Shown one piece after another: positions 34,808 to 45,377 of a DNA stretch of 64,000 bases; the stretch's first letter is position 1; each line of letters starts with the position of its first letter. Source of the stretch: Hymenopus coronatus (Eukaryota; Arthropoda; Insecta; Mantodea; Hymenopodidae); the NCBI GenBank assembly GCA_030762935.1, contig CM060899.1, positions 13,375,001-13,439,000 of the forward strand, read 5' to 3'. The position numbers and the translations under genes are program-made. The notes beneath the pieces are model-generated. The model was not told where the DNA came from and made no database searches. It saw only the letters and a list, made by a program, of their open reading frames with translations.

Positions 34808-35923
34808 ATTAAAGTGGTGTAATTTCTTTCTTTCTCACCTTAGCAGATTTAGCACCAACTAACCTAAAATCCGTGTCTTCCTCCGACTCCACTGGTGGTC
34901 GGGAGTAAGAAGAACTCTTTCGGTTCGCAGAACGAGAGCGGGACGTTGCCGAAGTTCGGCTCATTGACACGAACGATCTCCGGCGAAGGATGAACTAGGA
35001 GCACATGGGTTAGTCGACGACTGAGATTGCTGCTGTGCATCAGAAGTTGTACACTGAGATGCAGATGATTGAGCACGTAAAGGAGCGGCTTCGCACAAGT
35101 CAGTTTGCGTCGACGCATCCGCGACAGGCACAGTCTGTAAACCGACGGATAGGACAAGCTTACGGCGAACGGCTGAGGAGTATCCTGTGGTGTTGGCCGG
35201 TTTTAGCTGCTCAAAGCGCCGTCTCACCTCAGGAAAAGTAAGATGTTCCTTCACACGTATTTCTTGTATGCTTTTCTCTGCCAAGTACATGGGACACTGT
35301 CGAGAGCTAGACGGATGACTGCCTTCACAGTTTACACAGCACGGTGCGCGCGTACAGACGGTGTCAACGTGTGCCACTAGACCACAACGATCTCAGGTTG
35401 CGGGTCGGGCACAGGTGGCTTGGCACTTGAAGCACCGCATAGGGTTCGGAACATACGGGCGGACGGCAGCACGTTCGTAACCACAGTATATGAACTCCGG
35501 AACACTAGTACCCTTGAACGTGAGAAAGATCGTACGTAATGGGTACTCCTTGCCCTCACGTTTACCATGTAGACGGTACGCCTGACAAACTCGCTGTTCT
35601 GAAAGATGGGTGGCAATATCTTCATTGGAGAGGTCGTCTAAGCTAGAGGTGGTCACAACTCCTCTACAGGTGTTGCTGGACTTGTGGGGGTAAACTTTGA
35701 TGCTGTACGATCCCAACAGAGCAGCACGAAGTAGCTTGTCCGATTGGTATTTATTGTGGACCTCTACCAGTAGCAGACTTGTCGCGTCTTTAACCTTGCC
35801 GCAGATCCTGTCAACTTCCCTTTGCACGTAGAATGGACTTATGTCTGAAAATTTCTTCGTCTCGTTCAAAATAGCCATAACAATAAACTGGTCAAAATAA
35901 GAAGGTGGTGCGCGGTTTGACAT
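34808..35923 (-). pseudogene. B1 ORF1: gag-like protein with zinc knuckles
   Basis: Starts MSNRAPPSYFDQF at 35923. Conserved features shared with family A ORF1 are LDDLSNEDIATHL, the LFLTFxG-type strand, VRPYVPNPMRCFKC, and the later knuckle CVNCEGSHPSSSRQCP followed by KSIQEIRVKEHLTFPE. A Gln/Ser-rich linker and an Arg/Ser-rich basic tail (SRTSATSRSRSANRKSSS) end VRKKEITPL. Damage: one TGA at about 35391 inside the knuckle region, and a frame change near 34965-34975 before the basic tail. Nucleic-acid binding is inferred from the knuckles. Confidence 0.85.
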
Positions 35924-36639
35924 ATTGAAAGGACCCCCTTCCGAAATCGTCGGCGTCAGCCTGCCATCCGGGGGTTAAAGAAGAAAAGACACTAAGTCTC
36001 CACGGTCTGTGCCGTCACGGGAACCATCCCGTGACCGATACCCAAGGCCTACGTCACAAGGGTTACCCTCCAAACACCACTGCTGGTCCATATGCGTATA
36101 CCGTTCACCATGCACGCCCCGGTTTTAAGCCCCTACCACAGGAATAACCGCCTGTGGCTCCCCACTCTAGGCCGTGCAGCGATAGAACATATGCACGGAT
36201 TCAGGGGACTTGTGGTTGATTACGCCGGGGCAACGTCAGCGGTAACACGTCCGTCCCGTGAAACTATCCCAACGACGTAACGCGGTCGTCGGGACACCAG
36301 CACAGGCCGAGCTTACTAACAAGCTATGTGAATGTACTTGGCGGTATGGACGGGCTCCGCACCTAAGGCTACACATAGGGGCAGTGGGGAGGGTGCACCC
36401 AACCTTCAGGCCTGCGACCTCCTTAGAGCACACAAATTGGGAGGCGCGCTGGAACCGTGGGACAGGAACAACGGGGATAGTGAAAGATCCCTGCTGGTGA
36501 GACAGGAGTTAATAAACCTAATGCCTTACAAACTAATAAGTTCCATAAGCCTAGAAGAGGAAGAGGGTATAAATGTAAACAAACGAAAGAAACACTTACA
36601 GTACACAAGACGTGGCAACAGTGAATGGCGATGGGTAGG

Positions 36640-36719
36640 GTGAAGTGGCGCTGAGCGGCTCGGGAACCCCCAGGTGCGCCAAACCCGTACCTACCGTAGT
36701 AGACCCCTGCGGGGGATAG
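36640..36719 (-). mobile_element. LINE family A 5'-terminal stub
   Basis: About 60-80 bp matching only the extreme 5' end of family A (ggctcgggaaccccc ... cctaccgtagtagacccc). It abuts the 3' side of A2 directly. It repeats the 5'-end-to-3'-end joint seen at about 3219 and 50618. Confidence 0.75.
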
Positions 36720-39535
36720 TATGTCGAGAACTAAAAGGGCTAGATCCTGATATTAAAACACAAATGATATAAAAACCTAAAAATTCTATTCACGGCACCG
36801 CCAGGAGCTCGTGAAGATTGTCCGACAGTTGCAGAATGGCTCATACCCTAAAACAGCACACTCTACCAACAAATGGCAGACCCTCAAATGCTGCCTGCAC
36901 AGTGGACAGATAAGGACAGGGTCTCTTCTCAATAGATAGCAGTGAGTAAAAATACAGTGCCCTATACGTAAGCGCGCAAATATCACTTTCTCTTGGCTGG
37001 ACAAGCGAGAGGAGGTTACCCAGTGTACAGGCAGGTCCTTCATATCTCTGAGCGGACCATTCGGCGTGCCAGCATGAAAGCATCGCGCTCCGCACAAGTC
37101 TAAAGTCCTCGGATGTCGCACAAGGGATGTTGTTACTGGGTTCTGTAGTTACCGTCTGCTGCTGAATCCGCCAATTCGTTGTCGGGCAAGCCACCAGCAT
37201 TCCCAGGAATCCAGACACATTTCACATTTACGTCCAAAGTGTACAAAAGGTGGAGAAGATCCTAGATTCGCCGCCCGAGAGGACGAACGCTTCGAACGGC
37301 ATTAAGAAAATCGCTTAAAACAAAGCAGTTACCCAAATTCCTGCTGAGAACATACAGAATGGCTCAGCATATGGCATACAGCTCTGCAGAATAAATGAAT
37401 GTGTTCATATGTAAACCGAAAGTATGTGGTGCAGTACCAGTTTCAAATGCACAACTCACACCGTCGCTGGTTTTACTGCCATCGGTGTAAATAAAAGATC
37501 GCCACTGTAAGACGAAAATAATTCTAAAAAAAAACAAGTGCAATGCAGATTTCCCGTAGGCTGTCATCCCGAGATCTCCGTGGAAGGTACCCGGTAACCA
37601 AGGTGGGTACACCCTTTCCCCCTTCGGAAAAATGCGAGGCACTACAAAATTGTTTTTCCGAAGAAGTTCGCGGAAACGGAAGCCTGCAGGCCGTGGACTA
37701 AGAGGTTGGTTACGATATCGTTCGTCCAATTCGGGACAGAAGAAATGGGTAAATTCGGATGCAAAGGCATGCACTTAAGAGAACAACCACCATTTCCTAA
37801 CAGGACATCACGCCAACACCGCAGAGGGGGTTCTGCCGATTCGGCGTAGAGAGTAACTGGGCTGGTTGGAAAAGCCCCTAAAGCCAAACGGATGCTGTGA
37901 TTATGGACAGTGTCTAAGCGTCTCCGGTCAGATGGTCGTGCTGAAGAAAAAACAATGCATCCATATTCTGACTTGGATCGAATCAGTGCGCGATAAAGAC
38001 TTAGCAATGCTGTCTGATCTACAGCCCAAGATTTACCATTTAGTATACGTAAGATATTGAGAGAACGGTTGCACCGGGCTTTTAAGCTGTGCTATGTGTG
38101 TGAAGACCAGCTTAAGCTGCGAATATTAACCCCAGGAAGCTGACTTCATATGCGAAAGAAAGTATATCTGACTTAAGTGTAAGCGTAGGAGCCATTCGCT
38201 ACCTACGACGCCAGAAATTGACGCAGGCTGTCTTTTCAGGTGAGAAACGAAAGGCGTTTTTCAAGCTCCAATCATAAAGATTCTCCAAACACCGCTGGTG
38301 ACGGAGTTCCATAAACGGCGGACGCTGAGAAGTACAGAATATGACAAATTCATCCACGAATAAACAGGAAGACACCTGAAGGAGCACAATGTGATATAGA
38401 ATTTATCGCTCTAGCAAACAGCGTCACGCTTAGTACCGAGGCCTGTGGCACTTCGTTCCCTTGAGTAAAGAAATGAGAAAAAAGCGACCCAAAAACGCGG
38501 TCCCGCATAAACTCCTGGATGAACAACGGTAGACGGCAACGTATATTTCAGTTGTGGAGGGACCGTAAAATTCCTGCCGGCCAACACGTATCGTAAGCCT
38601 TCTCGAGGTCAAAAAATATCCCAATCGTCTACAATTCCGAAGAAAGCCGTTCAGGATCTGCGTCAGTAGCTATACAAGGTGTCCAAACGCCGATCGACGT
38701 CTCCGAAAAACACATTGGATGTTGCTCAGAATATTGTGGGATTTCAACCACCATACCAACCGCCCATTTGTCATGCGTCCCATCATCTTGCAGACACAGC
38801 TGGTGAGGGAAATTGGGCGGTAGCTGGAAGGCAGATGACGATCGTTTCCAGGTTTCAAAATAGGTATGATGGTGGCCTCCCGCCACTGAATTGCCAGACA
38901 TGATTATAGACCTCGAGGAGGAAAGTTTTATCTGCAAGAGAGAGATGTTGCAACATTTGGACGAGGATGGCACCTGGGCCTGGAGCAGACTTTCTAGAAG
39001 ATGACAAGACACGGTCTAGCTTCGCCATGGTGAAAAGGCGGTTATAGTCTTCCCGGTTTCCAGAGTGGAAGGCAAAACCTTGAGACTCAACCTGAGGAAA
39101 CTCAGGCGAATAATTATCTGAACTAGACACTTGGGCGAAAGCACTGCCTAGAGTGTTATCCACGTCAAACGTGTCAACTACAGTGCCTTCCGCTGTTTTT
39201 AGACCAGCGATCGGCATATGGGTCCGTTTTCCGGTTACGCGCCTTAACTTATCCCATACTGTGAAGGTGTACGTCGATTAAAGGAGCCTACAAACCGGCT
39301 CCATGATGGCATTTTGCTATCCTTAATAACTTGCCGAGATTGGCACGCATCTTCTTATATTGTATAATATTATGGAGCGTAGGTCGAGGCTGGAAATGCC
39401 GAAGAGCACGTCTGCGAGAAAGAATGGCATCCCGACATTCAGCTGTCTACCAAAGAACAGGAAATCGACGAGGGAGGCCAGTGGACCACGGGATATACTG
39501 CTCAGCCGCGGAAAGAAGGGTAGCATTTACTCTCA
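36720..39535 (-). mobile_element. LINE family A copy A2 (3' half)
   Basis: Minus-strand fragment with RNase H (RICSLLRQHLRVCHLLVEC-type tail near 36830-36920), YTDGSKTSDGVSCAF at about 37460, thumb (LDTVHNHSIRLALGAFPTSP), reverse transcriptase (38199-39012, PISLTSCVCKMMGRM) and linker to about 39535. Many frame breaks. The 3' UTR is short and lacks the usual terminal motif. At about 39535 the sequence jumps back to RNase H/thumb sequence of another copy (A3), so the junction is a recombination or insertion boundary. Confidence 0.85.
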
Positions 39536-40392
39536 TCGGTATATATACAAAATCGGGCTATGTAAGAGGAGAAAAATTCTAAAAAAAAATAAAAGTACGG
39601 ATACTACACGAAGGCATCATAGACTTCCCAAAATCCAACATGCCGAGGTCGACGTGGGAGGCAGCACCTAACCAAGGTGGATGCACCCTCTCTCCCTTGG
39701 GAAACATGCTAGGAATTGCTATATCGTAGCTCCGAAGAAGTTATCTAAAACGAAAGCCTGTACTATGTGATAGATAGCGATAACGATCGTCTAGCTCAGT
39801 AAAATGAAAAACGGAAAACGTTGGATGTGTAGGCATGCACTTAAGTCCACTACCATAATTTGCTAGCAGGACATCAAAAGTGAAAGTGCGGTTGAGCCGA
39901 TTCGGCGTAGATGCATAACACTGGGCTAGTTGGAAAAGCTCCAGTTCCAAAGACTCCCTGATTGTGGACTGTATCTAATTTTCTCACCTCAGATGGTCGT
40001 GACGAAGAATAAACAATACATCCATAGTCTAAGTTGGATCGGATCACTGCACGATAAAGACGCAGCATTACTGTTCGATCTGCTCTCCAAGCTTTGCCAC
40101 TTAGTATCCGTAAAATATTAAGAGAACGATCACAACGCGCCTTAAGCTGTGTTATATGTGGGGACCAATATAGTTTGCATTAGAATACCAACCACAGGAT
40201 TCTCTCCCCATCTGCGAAGTGAAGTAAATCTGTCCAGAGTAGAAACCTTCTCAATGGAGAAACGGAAGCCGTTTTCAAGCTCTAATCATAGAGACTGACT
40301 GCTGGAGACGGTGTTCCAAAAACGGTGTAAGCTGAGAAGTGCAAACGATGGCAAAGTGGTCTAGGAATTAACAGGAAAAGACACCTGGGGGA

Positions 40393-43353
40393 CAGGGGCG
40401 GCTCGTCCTTACGTGCTGAAGAGCTGCAGCACGCTACTTTTTTTTCTTCTAAATTACATAACAGACATGCTGAAGGACCATGTAACAAACATAACACATT
40501 ATGGTAGTAATAAGAAAGGCAGCACTGCCAATGACGAACTCTCGAAGCAAGGTAAACACGCAAGTTTAGCTAATGGAATGCATCCACGTGCTCAAAGCGA
40601 TCAAGCACGGTTCTTGCGTAGAACCTTCCCCTCTTACCCCCCCCCTGACGGTCGCTGTCCCATCGTTTTCGCACTGCTACGTGCTGCGTTTGGCTAAAGC
40701 ACGGAATCAATGAAATCGCTACGAGTGTTAGTTCTTTTCCTTATAATCGTTTTGGCAGCAGACGAAACAGCCCTGCCACACTCACCTAAGTGCCACACTA
40801 AACATCAGAATTTAGTGAAATTAATTAAAGCGTATTACAACGTTTTATTTTAGTTATAATAACTAATTATATCTTTGTGATACAAACTGAGCCATAAAAG
40901 GACTATTATCTCCATACCTTATTCACATTGGAACGTACAGAACATTGTTTGTTATATTGTTTGTTAACATTGGTAACCATAAGTTCATATTGTGTTACTT
41001 CCGCAAATGTGAAATCTAACAGGCCCACGTGTATCACATTGAAACAAAGTGTTCTGTTGTGTAAATGTTATTCAGTGTCAGTTTTCAGTTTATTTCCAAC
41101 TGTGATCGCACTTTATTATATTTCAGTATCATTCAGTGTAGGTTTGTGTTACTTTCATAGGTAAGAAAACTTTAGTCATACATAATGAATATAGTTGATG
41201 AGCTGTTAAAAACTCCCTTTTCAAGGCGATCGTTAGATGAAAAGATCAGGATAAAAAATTTAGGGCGACCTACTCCTGATCTAAAAATTGAACAGAAAGC
41301 AAAAGGAAGTAAAAATTCTATTTACACAAGAAAGTTTAACACAAATATATATGACAACAGTGACTGGATCTGTGGTTGTGAAATCAGAAACGCGCTCTTT
41401 TGCTTTCCTTGCCTCTTGTTTGGAAGTACAGATTCGTGGTCTACGACTGGTGTTAAAGATCTAGGTCATGTTAATGAATATATAAAAAAACATTCAAATA
41501 GCAAGAAGCATATGAAAAACTCGCTTGACTTCTCAATGCTTGGATGTGTAAATATTGCAACGCAGCTAAGCAGGGCATATCAAGATGCTACACAAAAACA
41601 TAATGAACAGGTTGAGAAAAATAGATACATATTATCCAGGATAATAGACTGCATCAAATTTTGTGGGGCCTTTGAGCTTGCTTTGCGTGGACATGATGAG
41701 ACGGAAACGTCAGATAATCCCGGCGTGTTTTTAGGCCTTATAAATCTATTGGGCAGTATAGACAGTGCGATGAAAGAGCATACCGAAAGCAATAAGGTGT
41801 TCAAAGGATTATCTAAGACCATCCAGAATGAACTACTTGATTGCATGTTGGAAGTGTGCCACGAAGAAATTGAAAGAGAAATGAAGGAGGCAGCCTATGT
41901 TGCTATCATGGCAGACGAAACCACTGATATCACTGAAAAAATTCAGTTGGCATTAATTTTTAGATATGAAAGGAACGGCTTTATTTATGAACGGTTTTGG
42001 GGATTTTTTAATCCATCTGATCAGACCGCTAATTCTATTACCGGTTGTATTTTGAAAGAAGTGGACACCCTTTTTAAGGATGATCGCCATAAAATCATCG
42101 CCCAGACTTATGACGGTGCGTCTGTAATGAGCGGCAACACAGGAGGCGTGCAGATCAAGGTGAAAAAACACTATCCTCTCGCACAGTATGCACATTGTTA
42201 CGCCCATCAATTAAATCTGGTTATGGAGAAAGCAGCTTCTCAAAATCAGTCCGCCAGAATATTCTTCAGCAGTCTCTCAGCTTTTCCAGCATTTTTTTCA
42301 AGATCTCCACAGCGTTTAGCAGCATTGGAAGCAACTGTTGCTCGAAGAGTTCCTCGAGGATCTGCAACAAGATGGAATTTCAAGTCTAGGACTGTTAACA
42401 CCGTATATGAACACAGAGAATCTCTGATCGACTGTTTTGACGAATTAGAACAATCTTTATCAGATAGGACAGTGCAAGAAGCTCGTGGCCTGCGGCATAA
42501 TTTGGAGGATGGAGAATTTAAATTCTGGCTTGCTTTTTTTCAGAAAATAATGCCACATGTAGACATTTTGTATAATCAGCTACAAGCAAGACAGATGGAT
42601 GCAGTGAAGGCAAAAATGCAGTCCAATCTTTTGCCAAAGCAATTGATGCCGTGCGAAGTAGAACGGATGATATAGCACACCAGATTCAGACATCTAACGT
42701 CCACGTTACAAAAAGACGTCGTAGGGAAACTAACTTAGGAGTAGATGCCAAGGAAGTATGTGACCGAATAATATCGGAGGTACACAGCCGCTTTGAGTCC
42801 ACAGAACATCTTGATGCTGCAAAACTATTGGATGCAAAAAACTTTGAATTATTTTCTCAAGTTTTTCCTGAAACAGAACTCGGCATTGTCTGTGATCGAT
42901 ACAAAGATCTCGACAAAAACAAGCTCCGAACCGAACTTAGCATTTTATATGAGCATCCGGAATTCAGGAAAGTAGAAGGTGCTCTTCCACTCTTGCAGTT
43001 GACACTAAAAAATAATCTGCAAAAAACTTTTAGTGAAGTGACAAAGTTTTAAGAATTGTTGTGACTATTCCCATGTCAACTGCAGAACCAGAACGATGTT
43101 TCTCCTCTTTGAAAAGGATAAAAACCTTTCTGAGGAACACCATGTGTCAGGATCGCCTTACCTCTCTGGCCATGCTATCCATAGAGAAGAAATTCGTTAC
43201 AAATATCAGGGATTTCAACGTCAGAGTGATGGACAAATTCTGCATGAAGAAACATCGGCGTATGGACTTCATTTTTCGAAACTAGGTGAGTTGCATGCAT
43301 TTTTTTTTTCCCCCGTGCAGCACGCTACTTGTTTTAGGCACGAGCCGCCACTG
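40393..43353 (+). mobile_element. hAT DNA transposon, 2961 bp, with 8-bp target duplication
   Basis: Terminal inverted repeats are CAGGGGCGGCTCGT at the left and CAGTGGCGGCTCGT (reverse complement) at the right, with one mismatch. The exact 8-bp duplication ctggggga lies at 40385-40392 and 43354-43361. Joining the flanks continues the LINE A3 sequence as in A1. A 14-bp direct repeat, gcagcacgctactt, lies near each end (40426-40439 and 43317-43330). The single gene is a hAT transposase. Confidence 0.95.
41185..43285 (+). pseudogene. hAT transposase (TTF-type finger, DDE core, hATC), two frameshifts
   Basis: Catalyses excision and insertion of the transposon. The N-terminus has a TTF/BED-like zinc finger (WICGCEIRNALFCFPCLL ... 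HSNSKKH, residues ~60-115). The DDE core has MADETTDI (about 242-249), TYDGASVMSG (about 307) and YAHCYAHQLNLVM (about 335), the DUF4371-type arrangement. A C-terminal dimerisation domain (hATC) is seen in PMSTAEPERCFSSLKRI at 43070-43125. The first 496 codons are open (41185-42675). A shift near 42615-42640 moves to a second frame (42651-43052), and another near 43035-43050 to a third (to 43285). A shift-free product is not possible, so this copy is probably dead, though little decayed. ATG at 41185 begins MNIVDELLKTPFS. Confidence 0.93.
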
Positions 43354-43932
43354 CTGGGGGAACACATTGCGACAAGGAATTAATTGCTATAGTACACAGC
43401 ATGACGCTTAATACCATGCCACGCGACACTCCGTTCTGTTGACTAAATAGGTTAGAGATCACCAAGCCAACCCGTACTCAGAAAACGCGATTCCGAATAA
43501 ACTCCTGAAGGAATAATGGAAGGCGTCCTCGTATGTTCCAATTGAGGAGTGAACGTAATATTCCCGCTCGCCAAAACGTATCACACGCCTTCTCGAGGTC
43601 AAAAACAAACAAAAAAAAAATAAAAAAAGTCCCAACCGTTTGGCTATTTTGAAGAAACCCGTCAAAAATTTGAGTTCACAGGAGACAAGTTGGTCAATTG
43701 CTGAAACACGGTGTTCAAAACCACACTGAATATCAGTCAAAATATTGTGGAATTACAGCCACCAAACCAACCGTCCATTGATCATGCGTTCCTTCACCTT
43801 GCATACGCAACTGGCGAGGGAAATAGGACGGTAACTGGAAGGAACTTGACGGTGCTTTCCAGGTTTCAAAATAGGTATAATGGTGGCCTCCTGCCACTGA
43901 GTTAGAAAAGTAGCATCAACCCAAGCAGCCGG

Positions 43933-44012
43933 TTCTCAAGGCCGCGCTCGCCAAGGTCCTGATCAGACTACGGTACTGTTTAAATAAAAAGGAAAAAAAA
44001 AAAAAAAAAAAA
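43933..44012 (+). pseudogene. Short poly-A retrocopy (mRNA 3' end)
   Basis: About 60 bp of G/C-rich sequence unrelated to the LINE (ggccgcgctcgccaagg...). It runs into taaataaaaagg and then ~21 A. An AATAAA signal sits just before the poly-A. Flanking aagca on both sides fits a short target duplication within A3. Probably a 5'-truncated copy of a cellular mRNA; the source gene is not recognised. Confidence 0.6.
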
Positions 44013-44899
44013 AGCACGATTGAAGACCTATCTTAAGGAGAGAGATGTTTTAACAGGACGTGGAAGCCATCTGGTACGGGCGCAGAATTTCGCGAAGATG
44101 AAAGTACGTGTTATAGCTCCGCCATGGTGAAAAACTATTGTAGTTTTCTAGATCGGAAGGCAAAACCTTGAGATTCCACCTGAGCCTTAACTGGAAGAAA
44201 CTCAGGTGAATAGCTGTCTGAGCTAGACACCTGAGCGGAAATACTGCCAAGAGTGTTAACCATGCCAAACGGATCAACTACAACTCTTACGGTTTTTTCT
44301 AGCCCGGCGATGGGCACATGGGTCGCTTGCCAGCTACACGATTACACGATTGAACTTATTCCATACAGCAGAGGAAGGTGTGTGTCGATTAAAAGATGCT
44401 ACAAAATTGGTCCACGATGTTTTTTTTTTTTTTTTTTTTTTTTTTGCTATCTTTTATATATTGTCTATATTTTATACGGAGTTTTTTTATATTGCATCAG
44501 GTTATCTAATGTGGGGCGACGCTGGAACACCCTGAGAGCACGTCTGCGAGCACGACAGGCAGTGCGACATTCATCTGTCGACCAAGGGGCAGGAAAACGA
44601 CAAAGGTGGCCAGTCGATCGTCGAATAGCCTGCTCAGAAGCAGAAAGAATGGTGGCTGTGGTATGTTCAACTAAGAGGTCCAATGGATAGTGCTCAGTGC
44701 AGTGCAAAACAGCCAAACGGGTATAAAGGTTACAGTTGACTTGATCTAGGCGCCATCGAATAGATAGTGGTCACTAGAGCATAAATCAGAGATGACATTC
44801 CATTGTAAGCAAACTGCTAACTGTGGAACAAAGACGGCTATGTCGATATGCGAAAAACTATTAAAGGCGCCAGAAAGAAAGGTAGGCTCTCTGGTGTTC

Positions 44900-44900
<1 letters not shown>

Positions 44901-44960
<60 letters not shown>
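44901..44960. repeat. (GA)n microsatellite
   Basis: About 60 bp of GA dinucleotides with one AA interruption (44940-44943), inside the A3 endonuclease region. Confidence 0.95.
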
Positions 44961-45338
44961 GTGGTGACTGTCTAAGACATCGGATATTAGATAACCTCTC
45001 GCACAAGACCTATGTCAGCCCCAAAGTGGGCGGTGGGCTTTCACGTCACCGAGTAACTGAGAAACTAGGCCTTCTAAATAATTGCACGAGGGGTCAGCAG
45101 ATGGAGGGAGATAGATACTACAAATTGTGAACATGGTATATGGCAGCATAATCCAAAGAGCGACTGACTGAATGACAGACTGTAAGGGTATGGACTCAGC
45201 ATACACATCATCTCCGATGAGCATTATAGTGCCCCCATGTGCAGGAACACCCTCCTCCGGTGATACATTACAGCGTACAGCAGAGTAGTGCCTGATGGTG
45301 ACGTGTTCATGTGGACGGAGCTTTGTCTCTTCTAAGCA

Positions 45339-45377
45339 CACTAGACTGACTCAAATTCTGGTTGACGCAGTCTAAAA
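45339..45377. other. Junction between A3 5' side and A4 3' end
   Basis: About 40 bp not assignable to either element. A3 stops inside the endonuclease N-terminus. The A4 3' motif (gatagatggggtttaggacgccc ... aattagcgccct) begins at about 45378. Confidence 0.5.

Larger units (their letters stand above)
30746..36639 (-). mobile_element. LINE family B copy B1, near full length (about 5.9 kb)
   Basis: Minus-strand I-superfamily LINE related to family A but clearly distinct. The 3' UTR is 30746-31026, ORF2 31027-34795, ORF1 34808-35923, and the 5' UTR upstream of that. The 5' boundary is uncertain: recognisable family A 5' sequence takes over at about 36640-36719. It is the least decayed LINE in the window. 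A 62-bp SINE tail interrupts the RNase H region. Confidence 0.88.
39536..45338 (-). mobile_element. LINE family A copy A3, split by a hAT transposon
   Basis: Minus strand. Thumb and RT finger region lie at 39536-40392 and resume after the hAT at 43354 with RT (43459-43905), linker (44050-44716, PIAGLEKTVRVVVD, STGHLCRFPAPWSTDECR) and endonuclease to 45338 (LEETKLRPHEHVTIRHYSA). It is 3'-truncated in RNase H and 5'-truncated just downstream of the ORF2 start. It carries further small insertions: a poly-A retrocopy (43933-44012), poly-T at 44421-44445 and a GA microsatellite (44901-44960). Heavily broken. Confidence 0.85.
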
